A DNA stretch of 64,000 nucleotides from Paenibacillus uliginis N3/975 (GTDB lineage: Bacteria; Bacillota; Bacilli; Paenibacillales; Paenibacillaceae): assembly GCF_900177425.1 (NCBI RefSeq), contig NZ_LT840184.1, positions 5,187,705 through 5,251,704 of the forward strand, given 5' to 3'. The translations under genes and the position numbers were made by a program. This document shows positions 1 through 9,806 of this stretch, piece after piece; the first letter of the stretch is position 1; every line of letters begins with the position of its first letter. Below the pieces are notes generated by a model. The model was not told where the DNA came from, ran no database searches, and worked only from the letters and a program-made list of their open reading frames with translations.

Positions 1-2727
1 ACGCTCGTTGTTATAAATTTTTTCCAGGAAATTATAGCCCGCGATGTTGCTTGGGTCCTTGTCAATGGCCATTACCGCCAATGCCATGCGTTCGTAATCC
101 GTAACCAACCGGAATTCGCCTTTTTTCTCTTTAACGAAGCTCTCCAGTACCGTGTAATACACAGATGGCACTTGTTTGCCGGAACGAGCCAGCGCCAAAA
201 CATCCCAATCGTTAAAGTTGTCTTGAACGGAGAACTTACGGTTGTTTAAGATCCATGCAGCGGAGCCGTTAATAAGGCTCTGGAGCTTGGCTGATTCTTC
301 GATCTGCTTCGGAGGAATCGTATTTCCGCCCGCTGTTCCCGGAACTCCTGAAGTGCCAGGTTGACCAGATTGTCCTGGTTGTCCTGGCTGACCTGGTTTT
401 TCAGTACCGCCATCAAGGCCGCCGTTAATATCTTTACCCAGGTTCGTTGTATACTGCCAGCGGAGAGTATCGCCATTGTTCAATGTATATAGACCGGCAC
501 TATAGTTCGGGAATGTGCCGTTGACGGAATACATCCATCCGCTTAGGGGGCCTTTATCGAACTCTCCCAGGCCGTCGATAGCTTGCACATAAAGCGAAGC
601 CCCGGAGCCAGTATAGTCGATTGAGATCCCTCTTTGATCAGCTGCTCTTTTCAGTGCTGTAAAAGCATTATCCCCATCCTGAATTGTAACGCTTATTGGT
701 GCTATAATATCTCCTTCACCTATGGAGCGTTTTTCAGCAGACAATGTAATTGTTTTCGTAATCGGAGGAACTACACCGCCGCCATTGCCCGATCCATTAT
801 CTCCTCCGGTTCCGCTACCATTGCCATTACCATTGCCAGAACCGTTATCTCCTCCGGTTGTTTCCTTCTCTTGTGTAGTATAGGCAACAAATTCAGTAAA
901 GTGCGTAGTCTTAATGATTAGATCGCCGTCATGGACATAAGCGTAAACCTCGTTACTACGTGCCGACGAATCCTCATATTTCGGAATCGGTGTAAATGCC
1001 CCGCTTGCATCGATAAATCCAGCTTCTGCATATCCTTTACCCTTCAAGGTTAATGTCACATGCTGGTTGAAGTGGATATCCTGATCACCGCCCACTTTTA
1101 CGCGCAGATCAATCCCCTTGATCTCTTTGTCTGCAGAGGACAAAACTTCATTTATCTTGTTAAGCAAAAGATCATAATTCGTATTCAAGCGATGCGGTAA
1201 TTCAAGCTTGTTATCCCATGCTGAAATGACATTCGTATTCGGGTCAACTTCCAAATAAGTACTGTCTGTTGCCGATGTTACATGCGGCAGTTCGTTCTTT
1301 GGAAATGCAAGTGTAACTTTGCTTGAGGACAGCGGATCCTGATCCGACCCGACACTCACATTGGTTTCATTCTCGTCAATGACGATCGTATGGTCACCGT
1401 TTGGATCCGGAATTTCATTTACACTTATGACAACTTCATTACTTGTCTTTTTCCCTGCTGTTGCTGTTGCCAGCGCTTGAATGGAAATATAGCCTGGAGC
1501 CGCTTGACCTTCGAAGACAAGCTTCGCTTGTTGATCCGTAAGCAGCGATATCGATTTTAAGTTCAGCCCAGTAGTCTCTGAAATTACAGACCAACTGTCA
1601 ACCTGTACTGCCTCGGATAAAAACGTATCGCCAACAAGCTGTATTTCAATCGAAGGATCTACAGTGCCTTGCTGAATGGAAGATGTGGACGATATCACAG
1701 GCTGACGATCCGGTGGAAGACTCCCTTCGGCAATTCGCTTCCATACCGACTTTCCATGCTGAATATCAAGTAAACCGATAAGAGCCTGTTCAGTCGACAT
1801 TCCGTTTTTATCGGTATCTTCTGCTTTCCATTTAAACGAGCCGTCATCCAATTGGAATCCTGCATACGCATCAACGACGGTATTCCCGTTCATCTGCCAA
1901 GCGGGCGACATCATGTCTTCGCCTACGGCAACCAGACCGGATACCGAAGTAGATAAGCTGTTCGAATTATCTCCAGAGCCCCAAGTGCCCGTAGAATTAA
2001 AACCACCATTCTCTAGCTGGCGATCCTTTAAGACATTCTTGGCCCGTTCAATGGCAGCATCAACTTCACTCTGCCCCTTGTATTGCCCCAGCGCAAGCAG
2101 CGCCATGCCTGTAATATCTGTATCGCTGTTTTCTCCTCCTGAAGCAGACAGACCAAAGCCGCCGTCTTCATACTGCGCTTTGAGCAGGTATTGCAGCGCT
2201 TTTTGCTTGGACTCAGCATTCCATGAGCCTACATTCTGTCCGAGCTTCTCTCCGGCATCCAGAGCAAGCATCGCCCAAATATGTTTATTTACACCGCCAA
2301 TGCCGCCCGTCTCTTGATTTTGATGGGTAGCAAGTTCCGCCCATAGGTTTCGATCGGTTTCCCAAGCGTGAGCCGGGTCTTTCCCCATGGCGAGCAGTGC
2401 GAAAATATACCGAACATGATCAGTTAAATTTACGGCATCAGGTTTAAGTCTTGGTGCTTTCGTTTCCCAAGATGGCAGTTTCCACGTTCCATCTTGCAAA
2501 TCCTGACCTGCGCCCCATAGGCCAACAAGCTGCCACCAGGAATCAATGGTGGCTGTAGGATCTTCCTCATAGTACTCTTTATAATAATTAACTGTACTTT
2601 CAATCATGCTGTCTAATTGTGTATTGCTTTGACCACTCGCCGCACTCACGACTTGTGGATTCAGTAGAGTAAGCAATAACACAACGCTTAATAGTGCAGA
2701 TATACTTTGCTTCAACAATCTGTTCAT
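1..2727 (-). CDS. Secreted transcobalamin-like protein (toroid + DUF4430), 3' end outside window
   Basis: Open from the ATG at 2727 to the window edge, 909 residues, so the C-terminus is missing. Residues 1-28 form a signal peptide ending near VVSAAS. Residues about 42-322 are rich in W/G repeats of the prenyltransferase/terpenoid-cyclase toroid type (for example QYEDGGFGLS and QLENGGFNST). Residues about 340-620 are beta-rich and Ig-like. A Gly/Asn/Ser linker (about 622-649) precedes a DUF4430 domain (about 655-765) with GWMYSVNGTFPNYSAGLYTL. A collagen-like GQP repeat (about 772-802) follows, then the start of a second toroid. Toroid plus DUF4430 is the architecture of intrinsic factor/transcobalamin. 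A cobalamin riboswitch lies directly upstream, so a role in capturing corrinoids at the cell surface is inferred. GAGGAG lies 13 bases before the ATG. Confidence 0.85.
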   Translation of the reverse strand, partial: MNRLLKQSISALLSVVLLLTLLNPQVVSAASGQSNTQLDSMIESTVNYYKEYYEEDPTATIDSWWQLVGLWGAGQDLQDGTWKLPSWETKAPRLKPDAVNLTDHVRYIFALLAMGKDPAHAWETDRNLWAELATHQNQETGGIGGVNKHIWAMLALDAGEKLGQNVGSWNAESKQKALQYLLKAQYEDGGFGLSASGGENSDTDITGMALLALGQYKGQSEVDAAIERAKNVLKDRQLENGGFNSTGTWGSGDNSNSLSTSVSGLVAVGEDMMSPAWQMNGNTVVDAYAGFQLDDGSFKWKAEDTDKNGMSTEQALIGLLDIQHGKSVWKRIAEGSLPPDRQPVISSTSSIQQGTVDPSIEIQLVGDTFLSEAVQVDSWSVISETTGLNLKSISLLTDQQAKLVFEGQAAPGYISIQALATATAGKKTSNEVVISVNEIPDPNGDHTIVIDENETNVSVGSDQDPLSSSKVTLAFPKNELPHVTSATDSTYLEVDPNTNVISAWDNKLELPHRLNTNYDLLLNKINEVLSSADKEIKGIDLRVKVGGDQDIHFNQHVTLTLKGKGYAEAGFIDASGAFTPIPKYEDSSARSNEVYAYVHDGDLIIKTTHFTEFVAYTTQEKETTGGDNGSGNGNGNGSGTGGDNGSGNGGGVVPPITKTITLSAEKRSIGEGDIIAPISVTIQDGDNAFTALKRAADQRGISIDYTGSGASLYVQAIDGLGEFDKGPLSGWMYSVNGTFPNYSAGLYTLNNGDTLRWQYTTNLGKDINGGLDGGTEKPGQPGQPGQSGQPGTSGVPGTAGGNTIPPKQIEESAKLQSLINGSAAWILNNRKFSVQDNFNDWDVLALARSGKQVPSVYYTVLESFVKEKKGEFRLVTDYERMALAVMAIDKDPSNIAGYNFLEKIYNNER

Positions 2728-2762
2728 AGGTGTCAACGTTCTCCTCATCGTCAAAATGGAAT

Positions 2763-2796
2763 AAAAAAAACATCTTTCCGTATTAGAAAGATGTTC
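2763..2796 (-). terminator. Intrinsic terminator between riboswitch and ORF (expression platform)
   Basis: On the minus strand GAACATCTTTC pairs with GAAAGATGTT and is followed by a run of eight Us, ending 36 bases before the ATG at 2727. Its position between the cobalamin aptamer and the gene indicates transcriptional attenuation. Confidence 0.85.
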
Positions 2797-2889
2797 TAAG
2801 GCCTGTCTCGCATAACCAAGCAAACGTGCAACTGTAAACAAGCTGCACAAATAAACATCTCCCTCCCATCCTCGTGAGAAATATAGAGC

Positions 2890-3066
2890 ACTTACATGGC
2901 AGGTCTCCTGGCTTCGCTTCATCGCTTGACAATCGTCCTTCCTGTTTAAAATCGTTAACAGTGGACTACTACCTTGATTGTCAGCTCTGCGTTACAGTGG
3001 CGGGACCGCGTCGAACTCTCATCGACCTTCCCTATTAAGCCGCATACTTTATGCATCAGCACCATA
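2890..3066 (-). promoter_or_regulatory. Cobalamin (AdoCbl) riboswitch
   Basis: Read on the minus strand, the segment starts with GGTGCT, contains GGTCCCGCCACTGTAAC (the GCCACTG core of the B12 element) and ends with GAAGCCAGGAGACCTGCC, the conserved 3' part of the class I cobalamin aptamer. It sits upstream of the transcobalamin-like gene and is followed by a terminator, so the gene should be shut off when cobalamin is plentiful. Confidence 0.95.
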
Positions 3067-3177
3067 TAAGCTGTTTCTATTTAATTTTGATAGACTTTTT
3101 TTTATATTAACAAAGATTGGTATATTTCACAAAGGAATTTCTCATAGACAGTACAAAAAACGGCCTACATGAAGCAA

Positions 3178-3206
3178 TAAGACCCTTCTATATAGAGAAG
3201 GGCCTA
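3178..3206 (-). terminator. Terminator after the FtsX permease gene
   Basis: CCCTTCT and AGAAGGG form a short hairpin 16 or more bases past the stop of the permease gene. The U-run on the minus strand is interrupted (TCTTATT), so efficiency is uncertain. Confidence 0.5.
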
Positions 3207-3221
3207 GACTTCGTTATATTT

Positions 3222-5642
3222 TTACTCAATCACCAATATCCGAGGGGATGTGTTCGCGATTACCCTGGACGACAGCCAAGAACCAACCCCTGCCGATATG
3301 ATACTTACGACTGCAACTCCAATAATACCGCCCCAATGCATAATTAGAGGTACTTCCACAATCCCATAATATGTTAATATATTTTCCAGCAACATAGGCA
3401 GAAGGTATACTCCGACGTATATGCCTAGTAGCGCGCCGATGACGGATAAAGCAACGATCCCTTGGGCTACGGATAATCTAATCCTATTCGATGTTAAGCC
3501 AAGTGATTTGTAAATGCCATAGGTTTTGCTGTCTTTTCTAATATTTATACGACAAGTGATGTAAATAATGATGCAAGTGACAACAATAAACAACAATCCC
3601 ATCATACTCATTGGCAAGATAAGCAGGCCGACAGCCTCTTTAAATACGGAATCTAGTAGCGTTTTCTGAGTTAATGCGGAGAGCGCTTCCTTATATTGCT
3701 CATTAATATCACTTACGACCTGATCGGACTGGCTGCTATCATGCAGGTTGATAAAATATGTTTCTGCATTGCTGTAGTCCAGATGATCTGCTTTAATCAC
3801 ATCGATCGTTATTCTTGCAGAATAGGACATATTGGAGATCGCTTGATAAATTCCTGTAACGATGAGCGAATACGGTTTTCCATTGATGTACACCGTTATC
3901 ACATCACCAATATCTTTGTTAAGCTTCTTCGATACGTTGATACCAATAGCGATTTCGTTCTTGTGAAGGGGATTGGCTCCTCTTAATGTGGAATACCCCA
4001 GATCATCATAGTTACCATCAGCAACACCGATATAGACATTCATGGATGAGGTGTTCGAATCTCCGGAACGATCGGATAGTTCTGAAGGAACCACTCCCGT
4101 AACATTCCCAAACCACCCGAAATTTTTGATTCTTGGATCGGACAGCATATCTTCTTCAAATTGAGTACGTGAAAATGCTGCTTGATTAAAGACTTCTACT
4201 GCAATATGTGAATTGTCGTATCCCCATGATGACGCCGTTCGTTGAATGGAATAAACGCTGTATAACAACACAAATCCGAATACAAGAACGGCTGATGTAA
4301 TCACGGTTAGAATAAACATGAGAATAGAACCTTTCACATTCTTCAACATATTACGCAGACCAATAACGAACATAATGGGAAGTCGATCGAATCCAACTGG
4401 ACGATTTCCATTCGAACGTACACGTCTTGCCCATTTACTGCTATCCATTTCAGACATGCCATACCGGATTGCTTGCACAGGCTGTACGGAACGGGCTTTA
4501 TTGGCATAGAACAACACACATAGAATGACCAGGGCAAATACACATATTCCGACTGCTAGAGCCGTGAAATTACCCTGCATCGATAGCTCTGAACGATTTG
4601 TTTTCAAAGATGACAGCGAGCTCTCTACAATGACTTTGGATAAAAACTGACTGGCAGCTAACCCAGGAATAATCCCGATGATCGATAGAAAAGCATATTG
4701 AGACATGTAGGTTCCAATGATTCGAAATGAAGATAGCCCACAAGATTTCAATACCCCAATCGTTCGATAATTCGCCAATATCGCGTCTGAAATCGTGAAC
4801 CCAATTGTGAATAAGGCCACAAGCAGCATGACAGCTCCGAGAAAAATCATAACAAAGCCGATTACTTTATTCATAATTAGATAAAATGACGATATCGATT
4901 CGAATTCCATTTTATATTCAAGATACTGCGTACCGGCCTGCTTCTCGAAGCGGTCCCAATACTGTGTATTGGTATCGTAATCGTCAAAGCGAAGTCCCAT
5001 CATATACATGTCTTTTCCCTGCAATGACTGAAACTGATCTTTATAATCTTGCGTGTTCATCCAGATGCGGGCGTTTCTTGTGAACGGAGCTCCAAAAGGC
5101 ATATCTACGACAACTGCTGCTACCTTCAACTCAAATGTACTCTTGCCTGTTTTAAAACTTACCTTATCACCTACTTCAATTCCATTGGAATAAAAAAACG
5201 AAGTGGGTATCCAGATGGTCCCGACCTCAGGGGTGCTTCTTTCATCTCCTTGCGCCCAGATCAGCTTATCAACCGTAAAGGGAAGCTCTGCTGTATCCAT
5301 CATAAACATATAGATATTATTAATTTCTTTTCCTTGATGGGTGATTCCTGACAGATTTCGATATGGTATCAGCTCGGACGCCGTAACCCCCTGCTGCTCA
5401 TCCCACCATTGTTTGAAAACGATCGGATCATGCAGACCATTTCCCAACATCAAAATTTGATGAGAACCGTTTGCTTTCGTATGCATGTCTGTAAATAAAT
5501 TTTGTGTGTTTGAGATTACAGTCATTGCGGTTGACAGAAGTAGCGTAGATAACAGAATGAGCACCGTTGTAAGTCCGTTTTGGATTTTCTTCGTTCTTAG
5601 GTTAGATAGGAAAAGAGTCCACACCGTATTCACCCGCGTCAC
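3222..5642 (-). CDS. ABC transporter permease with two FtsX domains
   Basis: 806 residues. An N-terminal membrane segment (about 20-45) is followed by a long extracytoplasmic MacB-PCD-like region, a three-helix FtsX domain (about 250-390), a second membrane anchor near 435-465, another extracytoplasmic region, and a C-terminal FtsX domain (about 670-795). This is the LolCDE/MacB superfamily in the fused double-FtsX form, larger than the single-FtsX BceB permeases. The start overlaps the ATPase stop by four bases (ATGA). It is the last gene of an operon with a regulator, kinase and ATPase, so export or sensing of an envelope-active compound is likely. The substrate cannot be read from the sequence. 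Confidence 0.85.
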   Translation of the reverse strand: MTRVNTVWTLFLSNLRTKKIQNGLTTVLILLSTLLLSTAMTVISNTQNLFTDMHTKANGSHQILMLGNGLHDPIVFKQWWDEQQGVTASELIPYRNLSGITHQGKEINNIYMFMMDTAELPFTVDKLIWAQGDERSTPEVGTIWIPTSFFYSNGIEVGDKVSFKTGKSTFELKVAAVVVDMPFGAPFTRNARIWMNTQDYKDQFQSLQGKDMYMMGLRFDDYDTNTQYWDRFEKQAGTQYLEYKMEFESISSFYLIMNKVIGFVMIFLGAVMLLVALFTIGFTISDAILANYRTIGVLKSCGLSSFRIIGTYMSQYAFLSIIGIIPGLAASQFLSKVIVESSLSSLKTNRSELSMQGNFTALAVGICVFALVILCVLFYANKARSVQPVQAIRYGMSEMDSSKWARRVRSNGNRPVGFDRLPIMFVIGLRNMLKNVKGSILMFILTVITSAVLVFGFVLLYSVYSIQRTASSWGYDNSHIAVEVFNQAAFSRTQFEEDMLSDPRIKNFGWFGNVTGVVPSELSDRSGDSNTSSMNVYIGVADGNYDDLGYSTLRGANPLHKNEIAIGINVSKKLNKDIGDVITVYINGKPYSLIVTGIYQAISNMSYSARITIDVIKADHLDYSNAETYFINLHDSSQSDQVVSDINEQYKEALSALTQKTLLDSVFKEAVGLLILPMSMMGLLFIVVTCIIIYITCRINIRKDSKTYGIYKSLGLTSNRIRLSVAQGIVALSVIGALLGIYVGVYLLPMLLENILTYYGIVEVPLIMHWGGIIGVAVVSIISAGVGSWLSSRVIANTSPRILVIE

Positions 5643-6406
5643 TCCTTTCCTGACACATAAGAAAATATAATATTTTCTCTGTCCTGGATGTCGTCATTGT
5701 CCGATTGATATTTATCAAATTCCAGAATGCCGCCCACTTTGCCATCTCTAATAAAAATGAGCCGGTCAGCTCTGCAAGCCGCTTTGATATCATGCGTAAC
5801 CATGACAACGGATTGCCCTTGACGATTCATATCCGTTAAAATATCCAATATCGCGACGCCTTGATCATAATTTAAACTGCCTGTCGGCTCATCGGCAAAA
5901 ATGATTTCCGGAGAATTAATCAGTGCTCTGGCAATGGCTGCCCGCTGCTGCTGTCCCCCTGAAGCTTGAGCTGGCAAACGATTGTTCAGGTTCTCAATCT
6001 CCATTGCTTCCATGAGCGAAAGCGCCTTTTTCTTCACTTCATTTTTCTTATTGCCGGCGATATAGCCAGGCAATGCGATGTTTTCCCCAAAAGTGAGATC
6101 AGGCACCAAATTAATTCCTTGATAGATGAATCCAATCCTCCGTGCCCTGAAGTCTGCCATTTTCTTTTCGCTGTAAGAATTAATATGTTGTTCTTGATAA
6201 TACACCTCTCCAGCTGTCACGCTATCCAGTCCGCTTAGAAGATAGAGCAATGTCGATTTTCCTGAACCGGAATTTCCCATAATAACCGTGAAGTCTCCTT
6301 GGTAAATATCGATATCGAGATTTCGAATGGCATGATATTGTTCGCTGCTGGTAGAGTAAGTTTTACAGAGGTTAGTTGCATGAATCATCGTTTTTTTGGC
6401 CGTCAT
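5639..6406 (-). CDS. ABC transporter ATP-binding protein (LolD/MacB type)
   Basis: 255 residues, a complete nucleotide-binding domain. Walker A GNSGSGKST is at 44-52, the Q-loop glutamine near 96, signature SGGQQQR at 149-155, Walker B IIFADEP at 168-174 and the switch histidine (VTHD) at 205. GGAGGGC lies just upstream of the ATG. It powers the adjacent double-FtsX permease, with which it overlaps by four bases. A gap of about 100 bases separates it from the kinase gene upstream. Confidence 0.92.
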   Translation of the reverse strand: MTAKKTMIHATNLCKTYSTSSEQYHAIRNLDIDIYQGDFTVIMGNSGSGKSTLLYLLSGLDSVTAGEVYYQEQHINSYSEKKMADFRARRIGFIYQGINLVPDLTFGENIALPGYIAGNKKNEVKKKALSLMEAMEIENLNNRLPAQASGGQQQRAAIARALINSPEIIFADEPTGSLNYDQGVAILDILTDMNRQGQSVVMVTHDIKAACRADRLIFIRDGKVGGILEFDKYQSDNDDIQDRENIIFSYVSGKE

Positions 6407-6505
6407 TCATTAATGCCCTCCTGCAATTCAGTATATTTGCCATTGTAAAGGGCTTTTCTTGCATGCTGCTTATCAGATTATTAATAAAGTATTACAGACC
6501 ACGGC

Positions 6506-7951
6506 TTAGCATAATGGAATGGAAAAATAAAAAGTGGTTCCTTGACCCGGTCTGCTTTTAAAGGAAATCGATCCCTTATGCGCTTCAATAATATATTTGC
6601 ATATGGACAAGCCCAATCCTGAACCCTCATTTTTTTGTTTAACAGACAGATTGTCCACCTGACCTTTAAAATAACGTTCAAAAATAAACGGCATATCCTG
6701 CGGTAGAATTCCTTGGCCTGTATCTGCAATCGTGACGGTTAACTGATCCCGCTCCTGTTCAATGCCAATTCGGATGGAATCACCTGGAGATGTATGCTTC
6801 AAGGCATTCGCAATCAGATTAGAAATCACCTGTTCCAGCCGATTTGCATCCACATTGATGAGTGCATTAGGAATCTCTACTGGCTCGATAAAGGTAATCC
6901 CGGCGGTACGAACGGAATGAGCGATCGGCTTAATGATGTTTAACAGGATCTCTTTACTATATTGCTCTATTGGACAGACTGAAATTTGCCCTAACTCTTT
7001 TAATGCATGCAAGAGCAGATCATCTATAAGCGCTGTCATTTTTTGTGTGTTGGTTTGCATCACTTGGATATATTCCATAACCGATTCCATGTCAGGACAA
7101 ATCCCTGCACGTATCGCCTCAAGGTATGCTTTTACCGTCGTGAGGGGCGTCTTGAGATCATGAGATAGATTCGAAACCAGCTCCTTCTGAGCTTTATCTT
7201 GCTCATCTCTTCGTTTGCTAAGGTGCATAATCTCCAGCCTCATCTGGTCGAACATGGCATACACTTCTCCGATTTCATCCATGCGACCATACTCCGCTTT
7301 ATGCTCGTAATCCCCTTTCAGAATGGCTTCCGAATAGTATTTCAATTTCTGGATCGGCTGGATGGTATCGTTGTTGATTTTCTTTCTAAGGAACCACAGT
7401 AAAGTAAATACTATTAATACACATGAAATCATCAGGATTAAAGGAAAGAGGGGGAGATCATCCGATGGTTCATAGATAACCTGATCTGCCGGCACGGTAA
7501 AAATGGCGTTTCCGATTTGAGTTTGGGATTCTTGGCTGATGACGGGAAAGGCTATTTTGAAAAAATCTTTATCTACTCTCGAAAGATATAAATCATAATG
7601 AAGTGAATTCCTTAAATCGATAGTCTGTATTAACTCCTCAGGGGAAGAATGAAAAATAACCTTGCCATCCAACTGAGAAAACAGAAGGTTTACCCCACTA
7701 GTTTCACTCATCTTCCGCAAGGTCTCTCGTATCGTCGCATCGCTGGCAATCACTTGATGATGTTGTTCAAGAAATAACATCATATCATTGACCTTGATAC
7801 GCACTTGATTAATCACATAGCTCGTAGGGGTCTTGTCCTCTTTCCCGCCCCACAGGATGTACGCTCCACATCCGATCGCGATGATTAGACATATCGAAAC
7901 AGCGTAAATCCACTTTCTTAACCACCGGTTTACATACATCGTATTCTCCAT
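6506..7951 (-). CDS. Sensor histidine kinase (HAMP, HisKA, HATPase)
   Basis: 481 residues. Two membrane segments (about 18-34 and 168-188) flank an extracytoplasmic sensor region. A HAMP-like linker follows, then the phospho-acceptor motif LSHDLKTPL with His264, an N box (NLIANALKHT), and G boxes (DTGQGI and GSGLGLSI). It lies 8 bases after the response regulator gene and is read in the same direction, forming a cognate pair. The pair probably controls the transporter genes downstream, as in other regulator-kinase-ABC operons. An ATG four codons further in (7939) is an alternative start. Confidence 0.9.
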   Translation of the reverse strand: MENTMYVNRWLRKWIYAVSICLIIAIGCGAYILWGGKEDKTPTSYVINQVRIKVNDMMLFLEQHHQVIASDATIRETLRKMSETSGVNLLFSQLDGKVIFHSSPEELIQTIDLRNSLHYDLYLSRVDKDFFKIAFPVISQESQTQIGNAIFTVPADQVIYEPSDDLPLFPLILMISCVLIVFTLLWFLRKKINNDTIQPIQKLKYYSEAILKGDYEHKAEYGRMDEIGEVYAMFDQMRLEIMHLSKRRDEQDKAQKELVSNLSHDLKTPLTTVKAYLEAIRAGICPDMESVMEYIQVMQTNTQKMTALIDDLLLHALKELGQISVCPIEQYSKEILLNIIKPIAHSVRTAGITFIEPVEIPNALINVDANRLEQVISNLIANALKHTSPGDSIRIGIEQERDQLTVTIADTGQGILPQDMPFIFERYFKGQVDNLSVKQKNEGSGLGLSICKYIIEAHKGSISFKSRPGQGTTFYFSIPLC

Positions 7952-7959
7952 CCCCAGAC

Positions 7960-8655
7960 TTAATCCAAGCTGAATTTATAACCAACGCCCCAGACCGTTT
8001 TAATAAACGTTGGATTTGAGGGGTCGGTCTCCAGCTTTTCTCGCAATCTTCGAATATAAACGGTTATTGTGCTTTCATCTCCAAAGGTTTCGTAACCCCA
8101 TACTGCATCTAATAACTGACTTTTAGAGAACACCTGATTTTTATGCTTGGACAAGTAATACAACAGTTCAAATTCCTTCGCAGATAATGATATCTCTCGA
8201 CCTTCTATCGTTACCTTGTAGGCTTTCTTATCAATGATAAGGCTACCATACTGCAGCAGTTCATCATGCTTGGGCCTGCTATCCATGTCCCCTCTCCGCA
8301 GATGGGCGTTAATTCTAGCCACGAGCTCACTTAGAGAAAACGGTTTCGTCATATAATCATCCGCACCAAATCCAAGTCCAAGCACTTTGTCCGTATCACT
8401 GCCCCTGGCGCTCAAAATCAGAATAGGCGTGATGCATGTCTCACGTATTTGACGGCAGAGCTCAATCCCATCCACATCCGGAAGCATAATATCCAGAATA
8501 ATAAAATCGGGCGACAAGGTGTCGATTAATTTCAGGCCTTCCTGACCGTTATCCACAACCAAAACCTCATATCCGTTAACGGTTAAGTAATCTTTGATAA
8601 CACGGGAAATATCTTGTTCATCCTCAATAACGAGTATTTTCTTTGATCTGCTCAT
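7960..8655 (-). CDS. OmpR-family response regulator
   Basis: 231 residues. The receiver domain shows the acidic pocket near residues 11-12, the phosphorylation site Asp55 (FIILDIMLPD) and the conserved lysine in MTKPF. The C-terminal winged helix ends with YIRRLREKLE and VWGVGYKF, typical of OmpR/PhoB proteins. GGAG lies 8 bases before the ATG. It is the first gene of the regulator-kinase-ATPase-permease operon. Confidence 0.93.
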   Translation of the reverse strand: MSRSKKILVIEDEQDISRVIKDYLTVNGYEVLVVDNGQEGLKLIDTLSPDFIILDIMLPDVDGIELCRQIRETCITPILILSARGSDTDKVLGLGFGADDYMTKPFSLSELVARINAHLRRGDMDSRPKHDELLQYGSLIIDKKAYKVTIEGREISLSAKEFELLYYLSKHKNQVFSKSQLLDAVWGYETFGDESTITVYIRRLREKLETDPSNPTFIKTVWGVGYKFSLD

Positions 8656-8792
8656 TGTGTATTCTCCACTATGTATTTATAGTTTTTCTTTTATTTATCA
8701 TAGTAGCATGGGATAAGGGGGATGGAAAGATCATACAAATCAGCAGCTTAGCGGTAAACTTATTTTGCTCAGTGGCAGATAAATTTTTCTCT

Positions 8793-9662
8793 CTAATATA
8801 TCTTCTTAATACTAGTCTTCCTTTCTCCATTTACACGATAAGTATGCGGGGTCATATTGAATTGCCGCTTGAATAAGTCATAAAAGTAACTCATGTTCTC
8901 AAGGCCGACCTCGAAGCAAATATTCACAATCTCCATATCGGTATTGAGAAGCAAATTTTCTGCATAGGACAATCTAAACCTGTTGATATATTGTATTGGG
9001 GTAATTCCCAAATGTTTCTTAAACATTCGGCACACATACGCATGCGACTTGCCTGACACCCGGAGCATAGCTGATATTCCCTCTATAAAATTTTCTTTTT
9101 TCTTCATCTCCGTGCATAACTCCTGCAGCCAACTCGGCTGCTCACTCCAATCAGGGCTCTCTGCTACTGTCATATAACGTGAGAATAACTCCACTAGCAA
9201 TGCCCTTACTTCAGCTTTTACGTGCGCTTTATCCGTATGTGGAATGAGATTCAATCTATCAAGCCGGTATCGTACATATTCCTTCTCCGTCTTGGAGAGA
9301 ATTACGGTCGGAGGCATGTCTGGATTCAGAATCTGCAGCTTTGGAAAACCTTCGCCAAGGTAATCGAACAAAGCTGCAACGACTTCCTTATTGAACGAGA
9401 GATTAATGAACTGGCAATCCCCTTCTTCCGTTTGCTCATAGTAATGTACATCCCGATCCCGAATGAATACAAGTGTATTTTCCTCAAGCCTTTGCCGCGT
9501 TCCGTTTATACAATGGATAACACTGCCTTTTAATATAAGAAACAATTCGAAGAAATCGTGCGTATGAATTTCCGCCGTATTTCGGATTGATGTAATGAAC
9601 CGGTAATGCGCCTGAATATCCGGATCAATTCCCTCCGAAGCGAGCAGCTTCTTGACCTCCAT
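8793..9662 (-). CDS. AraC-family transcriptional regulator (cupin + double HTH)
   Basis: About 289 residues from the ATG at 9662, chosen because TTGGAGG sits nine bases upstream. A TTG 15 bases earlier is also in frame. The N-terminal half has a cupin-like sensor (IHTHDFFELFLILKGS). The C-terminal 100 residues carry two helix-turn-helix motifs ending FYDLFKRQFNMTPHTYR, the AraC signature. The gene is divergent from the DUF1861-amidase-glycosidase operon, separated by about 140 bases, so control of that operon by a sugar ligand is likely. Confidence 0.9.
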   Translation of the reverse strand: MEVKKLLASEGIDPDIQAHYRFITSIRNTAEIHTHDFFELFLILKGSVIHCINGTRQRLEENTLVFIRDRDVHYYEQTEEGDCQFINLSFNKEVVAALFDYLGEGFPKLQILNPDMPPTVILSKTEKEYVRYRLDRLNLIPHTDKAHVKAEVRALLVELFSRYMTVAESPDWSEQPSWLQELCTEMKKKENFIEGISAMLRVSGKSHAYVCRMFKKHLGITPIQYINRFRLSYAENLLLNTDMEIVNICFEVGLENMSYFYDLFKRQFNMTPHTYRVNGERKTSIKKIY

Positions 9663-9806
9663 TTTCCCAGCCTCCAATCATCAGCTTGTCTCATATGTCA
9701 AAATACCATAATCGTTAATCAAAACAAAGCAAGATTTACAGTTCTCCATGATTTACGATAGCGATAGAAAAGTTAACTAACGAATATGACTAAGGAGATG
9801 TTGAAC

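Noticed and set aside
1913..2317. Long plus-strand reading frame
   Set aside because: Antisense to the transcobalamin-like gene, low-complexity Ser/Pro composition and no ribosome binding site.
2978..3347. Plus-strand ORFs over the riboswitch region
   Set aside because: They lie across the cobalamin aptamer and the permease 3' end and encode no recognisable protein.
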